From the NCBI GenBank assembly GCA_934424575.1, contig CAKRXU010000040.1, positions 1 through 22,573 of the forward strand: a stretch of 22,573 nucleotides of DNA, written 5' to 3'. The translations under genes and the position numbers were made by a program. Under the pieces are notes generated by a model. The model was not told the origin of the DNA. It ran no database searches and saw nothing but the letters and a program-made list of their open reading frames with translations. Positions 16,053-22,573 of this stretch are shown in pieces (position 1 is the first letter of the stretch; every line of letters starts with the position of its first letter). The stretch comes from an uncultured Blautia sp. (GTDB lineage Bacteria; Bacillota; Clostridia; Lachnospirales; Lachnospiraceae).

Positions 16053-16082
16053 CAGTGCGAGGGAGTAAAATCCTTCGCACTG
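16053..16082 (+). other. Intercistronic stem-loop between binding protein and permease genes
   Basis: A 12-bp stem (16053-16064 with 16071-16082, one G-U pair) has a six-base loop and no T run. As in many binding-protein operons, it is probably a 3' stabiliser that allows more binding protein than permease to be made. Confidence 0.6.
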
Positions 16083-16160
16083 TCTGCTAAAGGAGTAAAT
16101 AAGAAGATTATCCTTGTGACTTGATTAATCTGGCTGCTAAGAGAACAGGAGGTAACTTCA

Positions 16161-17042
16161 GTGAATAAGAAAAAAATATATCCCTGGTGGTTTCTGGTAC
16201 TGCCATTGGCATTGTATGTAATCTTTTTCCTGCTTCCAAGTGCAATGGGCGTAGGATATTCCTTTACAGACTGGAATTCCAGAAGTGTCCTGAATGGTAC
16301 ACATTTTGTAGGACTGCAGAACTTTAAAGAAATTCTGACATCAAACAAAGGTTATTTAAGTGGAATTGGGAATACACTTAAATTTACGATCATTTCTAAC
16401 ATTGTAAAACTGATCCCGGCACTTATGATCGCAATCATGCTTCAGGAAGGCTTAAGAGGAAAAGGACTTTACAGAACTCTGTTATATCTGCCATCTATTC
16501 TTCCATTTGTAATTATCGGTCTGATTTTTAAATCTATCCTCAATTACAATACAGGACTTCTGAATACAATTCTGGATGCACTGCATCTCGGGATCCTGAA
16601 ACAGAAATGGCTGTCTGATCTTGGGGTTGTATGGAAATCCATCTACGGTGTAGATGCCTGGAGAGGTATTGGTTATGTTATGACTATTTTCCTCGCAGGT
16701 CTGAATACAATTCCGAAATCCTATTATGAAGCTGCTGAGATCGACGGTGCAAACTTCTGGCAGAGACTTCGTTATGTAACACTTCCAATGCTTACAGGTT
16801 CTATCATGATCAACCTTGTATTTGGTATTACATATGGTCTGAAAGTATTTGATATCGTTTACGTTCTTACAAACGGCGGCCCTGGACATGCAACAGAGGT
16901 TCTTACAACTTATGCATTCCAGCTCTACTCCAGAGGTCAGTATGGAATGTCTTCTGCATTGAATACGATCCTTCTTATCATAACGGCGATCATTGGTGTA
17001 GGTATTGTTAAGACAATGAGTAAACAGGAGGTGCAGCAGTAA
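16161..17042 (+). CDS. Sugar ABC transporter permease, MalF/UgpA type
   Basis: This 293-residue membrane protein has about six transmembrane helices (first at about 9-28). It carries the permease EAA loop at 190-212 (EAAEIDGANFWQRLRYVTLP), which docks the ATPase. The start is GTG 16161, preceded by AGGAGG eight bases upstream; no in-frame ATG nearby has a comparable site. The stop overlaps the next ATG by one base (TAATG), so the two permeases are translationally coupled and form the heterodimeric channel of a CUT1 importer. Confidence 0.92.
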   Translation: MNKKKIYPWWFLVLPLALYVIFFLLPSAMGVGYSFTDWNSRSVLNGTHFVGLQNFKEILTSNKGYLSGIGNTLKFTIISNIVKLIPALMIAIMLQEGLRGKGLYRTLLYLPSILPFVIIGLIFKSILNYNTGLLNTILDALHLGILKQKWLSDLGVVWKSIYGVDAWRGIGYVMTIFLAGLNTIPKSYYEAAEIDGANFWQRLRYVTLPMLTGSIMINLVFGITYGLKVFDIVYVLTNGGPGHATEVLTTYAFQLYSRGQYGMSSALNTILLIITAIIGVGIVKTMSKQEVQQ

Positions 17043-17863
17043 TGAAAAAGCAAAAAGTTCAAAATATACTGAAGCATGTAGTTTGCATCCTTCTGTGCCT
17101 GACTGTTATCCTTCCGTTTTACATGGTACTTATCAACTCCTTTAAAGATAAAGGAGAGGCAGCAAGAATGAGTCTTGCGCTTCCGACCAAATGGGTATTT
17201 TCAAACTACGCAGAGGTCATCAAAAAAGGTAATCTGATCCAGGGATTTGCAAACAGTTTACTGTATGCTTTGGTAGCAACTACACTTGGTGTTGTACTTT
17301 GTGCGATGGCAGCATTTGTAATGTGCCGTAACAGAACAAAATTAAATACATTCCTGTATTACTTCGTTCTCTGCGGACTGTTCTTCCCGGTCAACTATGT
17401 AACGCTGGTAAGAGTTTTAAGTACTTTAAACCTGAACGATACTCGAGTTGGTATTATCATGGTATTTACGAGTGCGATGATACCGTTCTGTGTATTCACG
17501 ATCCGAAACTTCGTAGTTTCCATTCCGGTTGAATTGGACGAGGCAGCGGTTATCGATGGTGCAGGACCTCTGAGCCTGTTCTTCAAGATCATCATGCCGC
17601 TTATGAAACCAACACTTGTAACCTGCTTTATCCTGCAGTTCATGACAGTATGGAGCGACTTCCTTACACCTCTGTACCTGTCCAGCAAGAGCAAACTCTT
17701 CCCGATGACCATGGCAGTATACCAGTTCTTCGGAAAGAACAAGAGCTACTGGAACTACATCTTCGCAGATATCGTACTTACCTGTATTCCGGTTATCATT
17801 GTTTACATGATCGGCCAGAAATACATCGTTGGTGGAATGACTTCCGGTGCGGTGAAAGAGTAA
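17042..17863 (+). CDS. Sugar ABC transporter permease, MalG type
   Basis: This 273-residue membrane protein has about six helices and an EAA loop at 166-189 (DEAAVIDGAGPLSLFFKIIMP), with the C-terminal tail GGMTSGAVKE typical of MalG-like permeases. Its ATG shares a base with the stop of the previous gene, and AGGAGG lies inside that gene. It is the second half of the sugar channel. No ATP-binding subunit is encoded nearby, so the complex must use an ATPase from elsewhere, as the MsmK-type shared ATPases of Firmicutes do. A bidirectional terminator follows. Confidence 0.92.
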   Translation: MKKQKVQNILKHVVCILLCLTVILPFYMVLINSFKDKGEAARMSLALPTKWVFSNYAEVIKKGNLIQGFANSLLYALVATTLGVVLCAMAAFVMCRNRTKLNTFLYYFVLCGLFFPVNYVTLVRVLSTLNLNDTRVGIIMVFTSAMIPFCVFTIRNFVVSIPVELDEAAVIDGAGPLSLFFKIIMPLMKPTLVTCFILQFMTVWSDFLTPLYLSSKSKLFPMTMAVYQFFGKNKSYWNYIFADIVLTCIPVIIVYMIGQKYIVGGMTSGAVKE

Positions 17864-17874
17864 AAACGATTAAT

Positions 17875-17920
17875 AAAAAATAGACGTTTATCTCTTATAA
17901 GAGACAGACGTCTATTTTTT
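17875..17920. terminator. Bidirectional terminator between two convergent transporter operons
   Basis: TAGACGT (17881-17887) pairs with ACGTCTA (17908-17914). An inner TCTCT/AGAGA pairing lies beyond a small internal loop, with six A residues before (17875-17880) and six T residues after (17915-17920). It can serve both the sugar and the amino-acid operons. Confidence 0.88.
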
Positions 17921-17921
17921 A

Positions 17922-18668
17922 TTACAATACTTTATTCAGGAAATCAATCGTTCGTGCTTCCTGTGGATTCAGGAGGACTTCTTGTGGGGAGCCTTCCTCT
18001 ACGATGTAACCGCCGTCCATAAAGATAACCCGGTCGGCGACTTCGCGGGCGAAGCCCATTTCATGGGTTACAATCACCATTGTCATGCCATCGGCGGCGA
18101 GCTGCTTCATAACCTGAAGAACTTCACCAACCATTTCCGGGTCGAGAGCACTAGTTGGCTCATCAAAAAGCATGATATCAGGGGCCATGCAAAGGGCACG
18201 TGCAATAGCCACACGCTGCTTCTGACCACCGGAAAGCTGCTCTGGATATGTGTCAGCTTTGTCGTCCATGCCGACTTTTTCCAGCATGTGGATGGCGCGC
18301 TGTCTGGCTTCATCCTTGGTAGCTTTTTTCAGTTCTACCGGAGCGAGCATCAGGTTCTGTGTGACATTCATATGCGGGAAAAGATTGAAATGCTGGAATA
18401 CCATTCCTACATTTTCACGGACTTTATTGATATCAATATGTTTGTCTGTAAGATTGTGTCCATCTACGATCACTTCTCCGGCGGTGATCTCTTCGAGCTT
18501 GTTCATGCAGCGCAGGAAAGTAGATTTACCGCTTCCGGAAGGTCCGATGATAACGACTACTTCACCTTCATGAATGTCTGTGGAGATATCCTTCAGGACT
18601 TCCAGAGAGCCGAAGTTTTTTTTCAGATGTGATACGTGGATTTTGACGTTGTCTTTATTTACGGCCAC
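17922..18668 (-). CDS. glnQ: Polar amino acid ABC transporter ATP-binding protein (GlnQ/HisP type)
   Basis: The 248-residue ATPase has Walker A GPSGSGKST (42-50), Q-loop near 92 (VFQHFNLFPHM), signature LSGGQKQR (145-152), Walker B IMLFDEPTS (165-173) and the switch histidine in VTHEMGFA. These are diagnostic of the amino-acid (PAAT) importer family. The start is GTG 18668 with AAAGGAG eight bases upstream. It overlaps the end of the permease gene by 14 bases, indicating translational coupling. The gene symbol reflects the family; glutamine as substrate is not shown. Confidence 0.93.
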   Translation of the reverse strand: MAVNKDNVKIHVSHLKKNFGSLEVLKDISTDIHEGEVVVIIGPSGSGKSTFLRCMNKLEEITAGEVIVDGHNLTDKHIDINKVRENVGMVFQHFNLFPHMNVTQNLMLAPVELKKATKDEARQRAIHMLEKVGMDDKADTYPEQLSGGQKQRVAIARALCMAPDIMLFDEPTSALDPEMVGEVLQVMKQLAADGMTMVIVTHEMGFAREVADRVIFMDGGYIVEEGSPQEVLLNPQEARTIDFLNKVL

Positions 18669-19326
18669 GGTTTAATCTCCTTTCTAAGACTTTTGCGATT
18701 TTGGACAGGATTGTGATGACGATCAGGTACATGATCGCAACAATACCCCATGTCTGGAAGGACATGAAAGAATTGGCAACAACGTTCTTTGCAGTGTTGA
18801 CCAGTTCCGGGAATCCGATAACGGACAGGATGGAAGTATCTTTCAGAGTGATGATAAACTGATTGATGATACTTGGAATCATAGTACGGATCGCCTGCGG
18901 AAGAACAACGCGGATCATAGCGCGGGAATAAGGAAGTCCGAGACTTCTTGCAGCCTCCATCTGACCAGGATCAACGGACAGGATACCTGCACGGATGATC
19001 TCAGCCATGTAAGCACCACAGTTCAGTGCAAGGCAGACAGTTCCGGCCTGAAGTGCTGTCAGGGTAAAACTGAATCCCATCATATTGTTCAGACAGTAAG
19101 GAACACCGAAATAAATAAAATACGCGAGGACGATCATAGGAACGCCTCGGATAACATCAACAAAAATAGAAGATATGATTCTGCAGGCTTTATTCTTAAG
19201 TACACTTAACAAACCAAAAAACATACCCAGAATACAGGCAAAAAACAGACCGCATAAAGCAAGAAGCAGAGTCTGTCCCATTGCAAGGAGCAGCAGATTT
19301 CCATATCTTGTTATGATCTGGATCAT
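18655..19326 (-). CDS. Polar amino acid ABC transporter permease (HisM/GlnP type)
   Basis: This 223-residue inner-membrane protein of the His/Glu/Gln/Arg permease family has about five helices. It contains RGVPMIVLAYFIYFGVP and the EAA-type loop GQMEAARSLGLPYSRAMIRVVLPQA (about 122-146). AAAGGAG precedes the ATG at 19326. A single permease gene implies a homodimer. It lies 72 bases after the binding-protein stop, a gap that holds a GC-rich stem-loop. Confidence 0.93.
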   Translation of the reverse strand: MIQIITRYGNLLLLAMGQTLLLALCGLFFACILGMFFGLLSVLKNKACRIISSIFVDVIRGVPMIVLAYFIYFGVPYCLNNMMGFSFTLTALQAGTVCLALNCGAYMAEIIRAGILSVDPGQMEAARSLGLPYSRAMIRVVLPQAIRTMIPSIINQFIITLKDTSILSVIGFPELVNTAKNVVANSFMSFQTWGIVAIMYLIVITILSKIAKVLERRLNRGRK

Positions 19327-19349
19327 GGAAAACTCCTTTCAAAAACAAA

Positions 19350-19370
19350 GCTGCCACAAAATGCAGCAGC
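19350..19370 (-). other. Stem-loop between amino-acid binding protein and permease genes
   Basis: On the minus strand GCTGCTGC pairs with GTGGCAGC (two G-U pairs) around ATTTT. It is followed by a T-rich stretch, interrupted by a G, just before the permease ribosome site. It probably acts as a leaky terminator or message stabiliser that keeps permease expression below that of the binding protein. Confidence 0.5.
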
Positions 19371-19398
19371 CCTGTAATTCGTGTAATATATATTCTGA

Positions 19399-20247
19399 TT
19401 ATTCAGCAGCTTCCTCTTCAGCAGGAGCCTCTGTTGTATCTGCCTCAGCGTCAGCAGCAGCTTCTTCTGTCGGAACTGCGTCTTCTCCAAGGTATTTGGC
19501 AATGATCTCGTCGTATTCGCCGCTTTCTTTGATGTCTTTGAGACCAGCGTTGAACATATCGAGAAGTTCCTGATTGTCTGCGTCGAAGATTGCGAATCCA
19601 TAAGGAGATCCTTCGTTTGCAGTGTCCTCAAGAATCTGAAGAGCGAGGTCACCATCTTTGATGGAGGATGCCATGATCGGAGTATCCTCGAAGCATGCTA
19701 CAACCTGTCCGCCGAGAACTGCCTGATACATTGTCGGTGAATCTTCATAGTAAGTAATGTTGAATCCGTATTCGTCTTTGAGACTTTCTGCGTAGGTAGC
19801 ACCCTGTGTACCGGTCTTAACACCTACAGTCTTGCCTTTCAGATCGTCGAATCCTTTGATATCGGAATCCTTCTGTACGGTCATGGACTGAGTTGCGTTG
19901 TAATATCCATCGGAAAACAGCCAGCCGCTTTCTTTTCTTTCATCTGTAATAGATGCGCCGGCGATCATACCGTCAGCCTGTCCAGCCTGGCATGCAGCGA
20001 TAGAAGCGTCCCATCCAAGACTCTTGAGTTCATATTCAAAGCCCTGATCTTTGGCGATGGCATCAAGTACGTCTACATCGATACCTACGAAATTACCGCT
20101 GTCATCTGTGTATTCAAAAGGTTTGAATACAGTATCGGTTGCGATGATCCATTTCTTATCTGTCTCTGCATCAGAAGCTGCAAATACAGGAACAGTAAGG
20201 CTTCCTGCGAGTAATCCCATTGTTAATAAATAAAACATCTTTTTCAT
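19399..20247 (-). CDS. Amino acid ABC transporter substrate-binding protein
   Basis: The 282-residue protein has a signal peptide (MKKMFYLLTMGLLAGSLTVPVFA) cleaved near residue 23. The family 3 binding fold follows: WIIATDTVFKPFEYTDDSGNFVGIDVDVLDAIA (32-64), then GWDASIAACQAGQADGMIAG and GKTVGVKTGTQGATYAE. It binds a polar amino acid for the permease/ATPase pair. ATG 20247 is chosen over 20355: AAGGAG lies nine bases upstream and the signal peptide begins there, while the longer frame would start at the -35 of the promoter. It lacks a lipobox cysteine and ends with a 26-residue Ala/Glu/Thr-rich acidic tail (from about 257) that is outside the usual fold. Confidence 0.93.
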   Translation of the reverse strand: MKKMFYLLTMGLLAGSLTVPVFAASDAETDKKWIIATDTVFKPFEYTDDSGNFVGIDVDVLDAIAKDQGFEYELKSLGWDASIAACQAGQADGMIAGASITDERKESGWLFSDGYYNATQSMTVQKDSDIKGFDDLKGKTVGVKTGTQGATYAESLKDEYGFNITYYEDSPTMYQAVLGGQVVACFEDTPIMASSIKDGDLALQILEDTANEGSPYGFAIFDADNQELLDMFNAGLKDIKESGEYDEIIAKYLGEDAVPTEEAAADAEADTTEAPAEEEAAE

Positions 20248-20275
20248 AGAGAAACACTCCTTTTCTTTTAAATAA

Positions 20276-20312
20276 TGAAAAAAGGCGCAGTTTACAAAAA
20301 AACTGACGCCTT
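20276..20312 (-). terminator. Intrinsic terminator in the leader of the amino-acid transporter operon (attenuator)
   Basis: On the minus strand AAGGCGTCAGTTT (20312-20300) pairs with AAACTGCGCCTT (20293-20282), leaving one bulged base, and is followed by six T residues. It begins about eight bases after the expected transcription start, so most transcripts would stop at around 45 bases unless the hairpin is prevented. Confidence 0.75.
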
Positions 20313-20326
20313 CGTCGCTTTTTTTA

Positions 20327-20355
20327 ATTCTATCATTCAAAAAATGCACTGTCAA
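20327..20355 (-). promoter_or_regulatory. Consensus promoter of the amino-acid transporter operon
   Basis: On the minus strand TTGACA (20355-20350) and TAGAAT (20332-20327) are separated by exactly 17 bases. The start is expected near 20320, immediately before the attenuator hairpin. Confidence 0.8.
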
Positions 20356-20428
20356 TGGAATGTTTTAAATTTTTACCACATTAAAGGGATTGTCCTATAA
20401 ATAAAACATAGTTTGAGGGAAGAGAGTA

Positions 20429-20487
20429 TATTTTATAGAAAGTTTATGTACAGATATTGGTGCTTATGCTACCATTTAAAATAAGAA
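20429..20487 (+). repeat. Conserved upstream element, copy A (nitrilase gene)
   Basis: The element begins with TATTTTATAGAAA and ends near AAAATAAGAA. It aligns along its length with the segment at 21405-21462 upstream of the Rpn gene. It probably contains the promoter: TATGCTACCAT corresponds to TATGTTATTAT in copy B. Confidence 0.5.
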
Positions 20488-20533
20488 GAAAATTCACATG
20501 TACATGTCAAAAAAGGTAAAAGAGGGACAGAAA

Positions 20534-21367
20534 ATGGCAAAAATAAAAGTAGCAGCAATACAGATGCCAACAGTGACTGACAAAATGCAGAATGTCAGGA
20601 CAGCGGGAATATATCTTGAAAAGATAAAAGATGAGAAACCGGATTTTGTTATCCTTCCGGAGATGTTCTGCTGTCCATATCAGACGCAGAATTTCCCGGT
20701 CTATGCAGAAGAAGAGGGTGGGCCTGTATGGCAGCAGCTTTCGGAATATGCGAAACAATATGGAATCTATCTTATCGGCGGTTCAATGCCGGAGAAGGAT
20801 ACAGAGGGAAAGGTTTACAATACATCCTATGTTTTTGACCGGCAGGGAAAACAGATCGGCAAGCACAGAAAGGTGCATTTGTTTGATATTGATATCAAAG
20901 GCGGACAGACGTTTAAAGAATCGGATACTTTGACGGCGGGAGATCATGATACAGTTTTTAATACTGAATTTGGCAAAATGGGAGTGATGCTGTGTTTTGA
21001 CATTCGTTTTCCAGAACTTGCACGAATGATGGTAAGTGATGGCGCAAAGGCAATCTTCGTTCCGGCGGCATTCAATATGACGACAGGTCCTGCACACTGG
21101 GAACTGTCCTTCAGAACCAGAGCACTGGACAATCAGATCTATATGATAGGCTGTGCACCAATGCGCGACGAATCCGCAGGATATATTTCCTGGGGGCATT
21201 CCATCGTCACAGATCCATGGGGCAGAGTCATGGAGATGCTGGACGAAAAAGAAGGCATCCTTCTGACAGAATTGGATCTTGACTACGAAGACCAGGTGAG
21301 GGAAGAACTACCATTATTAAAGAGCAGACGGAAGGATATGTATCGTTTGGAAAAACTGTGCAAATAA
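20534..21367 (+). CDS. Carbon-nitrogen hydrolase, omega-amidase (Nit2-like)
   Basis: The 277-residue cytosolic enzyme of the nitrilase superfamily has the catalytic triad E43 (LPEMF), K113 (HRKVHLFDID) and C154 (LCFDIRFPE). Other typical features are RARALDNQ-like FRTRALDNQIYMIG and GHSIVTDPWG. Closest family types are omega-amidases, which hydrolyse alpha-ketoglutaramate or alpha-ketosuccinamate; other amides are possible. ATG 20534 is preferred over 20498 because GAGGG lies about eight bases upstream and the fold begins with KIKVAAIQM; the longer frame adds a lysine-rich tail with no good site. It is divergent from the amino-acid importer, suggesting a role in glutamine/asparagine nitrogen metabolism. 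Confidence 0.9.
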   Translation: MAKIKVAAIQMPTVTDKMQNVRTAGIYLEKIKDEKPDFVILPEMFCCPYQTQNFPVYAEEEGGPVWQQLSEYAKQYGIYLIGGSMPEKDTEGKVYNTSYVFDRQGKQIGKHRKVHLFDIDIKGGQTFKESDTLTAGDHDTVFNTEFGKMGVMLCFDIRFPELARMMVSDGAKAIFVPAAFNMTTGPAHWELSFRTRALDNQIYMIGCAPMRDESAGYISWGHSIVTDPWGRVMEMLDEKEGILLTELDLDYEDQVREELPLLKSRRKDMYRLEKLCK

Positions 21368-21404
21368 TAAATACTTTTGTGTTTTGTGCGGAGTTACACA
21401 TGAT

Positions 21405-21462
21405 TATTTTATAGAAAATTCATACACAGACAGGGCTATCTATGTTATTATAAAATTAGAAC
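21405..21462 (+). repeat. Conserved upstream element, copy B (Rpn gene)
   Basis: This segment begins TATTTTATAGAAA and ends AAAATTAGAA. It matches copy A at 20429-20487 apart from scattered substitutions and small gaps. It includes an extended -10-like TGTTATTAT (21443-21451). The downstream gene is unrelated to that of copy A. Confidence 0.5.
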
Positions 21463-21490
21463 AAACAGTTCGTAGAAAGGCTTGTGGTGG

Positions 21491-22435
21491 ATGAAAGCAG
21501 AAAGCACATTAGCAAAAATGATTTCTACCGCAGGAGAAAAAGCAGCGTATGACAGGGCATGTAAACGGTTACTCGCGAATAAAATAATTCTTGCCTGGAT
21601 CATGAAGAGCTGTCTGGAAGAGTACAGGGATTGTGAGATTTCGGAGATTGCTTCAAGGTACATAGAAGGTGAAGCACAGATATCAGAAGTTGCAGTACAT
21701 CCGGATGAAAAAGCAGAATCCCAGCAGATAACAGGATTAAATACAGAAGATAGTACCATTAACGAAGGAACTATAACCTACGATATCAGATTTCGTGCAA
21801 TTGTACCGGGCACAGGAGAGAAAATCAGTCTTATTATAAATATAGAGGCTCAGAATGATTTCTATCCGGGATATCCAATCGTAAAAAGAAATCTGTATTA
21901 TTGCTGTCGATTAGTTTCAAGTCAGTATGGTACAGAATTTACAAATTCTCATTATGAGAAGATAAAAAAGGTTTACAGCATTTTTATCTGTATGAACCCT
22001 CCAAATTACAGGAAGAATACGATTAACCAGTATTCTATAAAAGAAGAAAAAATGATTGGCAAATTCAGTGAGAGTACAAAGAATTATGATCTGATGACAG
22101 CAATTGTAATTTGTCTTGGAGATGCAGAAGACAGCAAAGAGATTAGAATTCTGAAACTGTTGGAAGTATTATTGTCGTCTGAGAGGAATGCAGAAGAGAA
22201 AAAGCGTATATTGCAGGAAGCTTTTTCTATTAAGATGACACAGGAATTGGAAAGAGAGGTGTCGGAAATGTGTAATCTGAGTGATAGTGTGGAACAGAAA
22301 GGCATAGCCAAAGGTATTATTTCATCAATTCAAAAATTAATGGAGAGCATGAATTGGAGTATTGAGCAGGCGATGGATGCACTCCAGATACCGAAAGAAG
22401 AGAGAAATGGTTACCTTAATATGTTGAAAAAATAA
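21491..22435 (+). CDS. Rpn family recombination-promoting nuclease / PD-(D/E)XK transposase-like protein
   Basis: The product has 314 residues. The nuclease core shows D98 in TYDIRFRA and E119-A-Q121 in LIINIEAQND, the D...ExQ form of the PD-(D/E)XK site used by Rpn proteins. The conserved RNLYYCCRLVSSQYG helix (133-147) and IFICMNPP follow. The C-terminal third is helical and charged and ends in a short segment typical of the family (GIAKGIISSIQKLMESMNWSIEQAMDALQI). ATG 21491 has AGAAAGG about ten bases upstream; TTG 21482 is too close to that site. Related proteins are abundant and multicopy in gut Firmicutes and promote RecA-independent recombination in E. coli. The frame is intact. It is followed by a strong terminator. 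Confidence 0.88.
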   Translation: MKAESTLAKMISTAGEKAAYDRACKRLLANKIILAWIMKSCLEEYRDCEISEIASRYIEGEAQISEVAVHPDEKAESQQITGLNTEDSTINEGTITYDIRFRAIVPGTGEKISLIINIEAQNDFYPGYPIVKRNLYYCCRLVSSQYGTEFTNSHYEKIKKVYSIFICMNPPNYRKNTINQYSIKEEKMIGKFSESTKNYDLMTAIVICLGDAEDSKEIRILKLLEVLLSSERNAEEKKRILQEAFSIKMTQELEREVSEMCNLSDSVEQKGIAKGIISSIQKLMESMNWSIEQAMDALQIPKEERNGYLNMLKK

Positions 22436-22441
22436 GCATTT

Positions 22442-22484
22442 AGAGGTCAGGAAAATTTATCTCAAATTTTCCTGACCTCTTTTT
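22442..22484 (+). terminator. Perfect 17-bp-stem terminator after the Rpn gene
   Basis: The arm at 22442-22458 is an exact reverse complement of 22464-22480, with a five-base loop (ATCTC), followed by TTTT. It starts six bases after the stop codon. Confidence 0.9.
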
Positions 22485-22487
22485 AGG

Positions 22488-22573
22488 CTATCGAAGGGTA
22501 GTGTAAAATAGTTTGTGTTTTTGGTAAAAAATGGCTCCTTTTTGGTAAGAATTCAGATATGACAATTCTTATC
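22488..22573. mobile_element. Possible insertion-sequence terminus (IS256-like) at the right edge
   Basis: GTAGTGTAAAATAGTTTGTG resembles the TGTGTAAA...TTTGTG terminal repeats of IS256-group elements. A TAAGAATT / AATTCTTA inverted pair lies at 22546-22571. No transposase coding is visible before the window ends, so this is only a suggestion; the stretch otherwise holds no gene. Confidence 0.25.

Noticed and set aside
20248..20355. N-terminal extension of the amino-acid binding protein (36 extra residues)
   Set aside because: It overlaps the consensus promoter and attenuator hairpin and would place the signal peptide internally.
1..22573. CRISPR arrays, tRNA or rRNA genes
   Set aside because: No regularly spaced repeats, tRNA cloverleaf with CCA-side motifs or rRNA-like conserved blocks were seen.

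Overview
The window looks like chromosomal DNA from an anaerobic gut-type Firmicute, most likely Lachnospiraceae (Blautia/Ruminococcus-like). This is inferred from moderate-to-low GC, strong AGGAGG ribosome binding sites, YesM/YesN and AraC regulators next to sugar ABC genes, a corrinoid methyltransferase with a RACo-type activator, and an Rpn-type nuclease gene. No rRNA, tRNA or CRISPR is visible, so the genus is not proven.

Left part (1-8353), C1/corrinoid region. The extreme left edge is the right end of an IS200/IS605-type element (last codons of a TnpB-like frame plus the end hairpin). Reading leftward are a DUF2284 cysteine-rich protein and an ASKHA-type reductive activator of corrinoid proteins. 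Divergent from them is a 942-residue three-part protein: pterin-binding methyltransferase, B12-binding corrinoid domain, acidic linker, then a uroporphyrinogen-decarboxylase-like (MT1-like) domain. It ends at a clear terminator. A second rightward unit encodes an L-fucose-isomerase-family protein, a cysteine-desulfurase-family PLP enzyme and a small unrecognised protein. Together the genes could form a self-contained corrinoid demethylase. The isomerase and the neighbouring sugar genes make an O-methylated sugar or glycoside a reasonable but unproven substrate.

Middle part (8438-17863), sugar region. An AraC regulator is followed by a terminator and a GH31 alpha-glycosidase. The GH31 gene runs into a convergent YesN/YesM-type two-component pair, with a terminator hairpin embedded in the overlapping stop codons. 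Divergent from the kinase is a CUT1-type sugar ABC importer (binding protein and two permeases, no ATPase). The kinase/binding-protein intergenic region carries three copies of a 13-bp motif, one overlapping the -35 of the kinase promoter; this is a candidate YesN operator.

Right part (17922-22573). A leftward polar amino-acid ABC importer (binding protein, permease, ATPase) has a consensus promoter followed at once by an intrinsic terminator, so it is probably attenuated. A divergent omega-amidase-like nitrilase and an intact Rpn/PD-(D/E)XK nuclease gene follow. These two unrelated genes share a conserved upstream sequence of about 57-60 bp. The window ends after a perfect 17-bp-stem terminator in sequence that may be an IS end.
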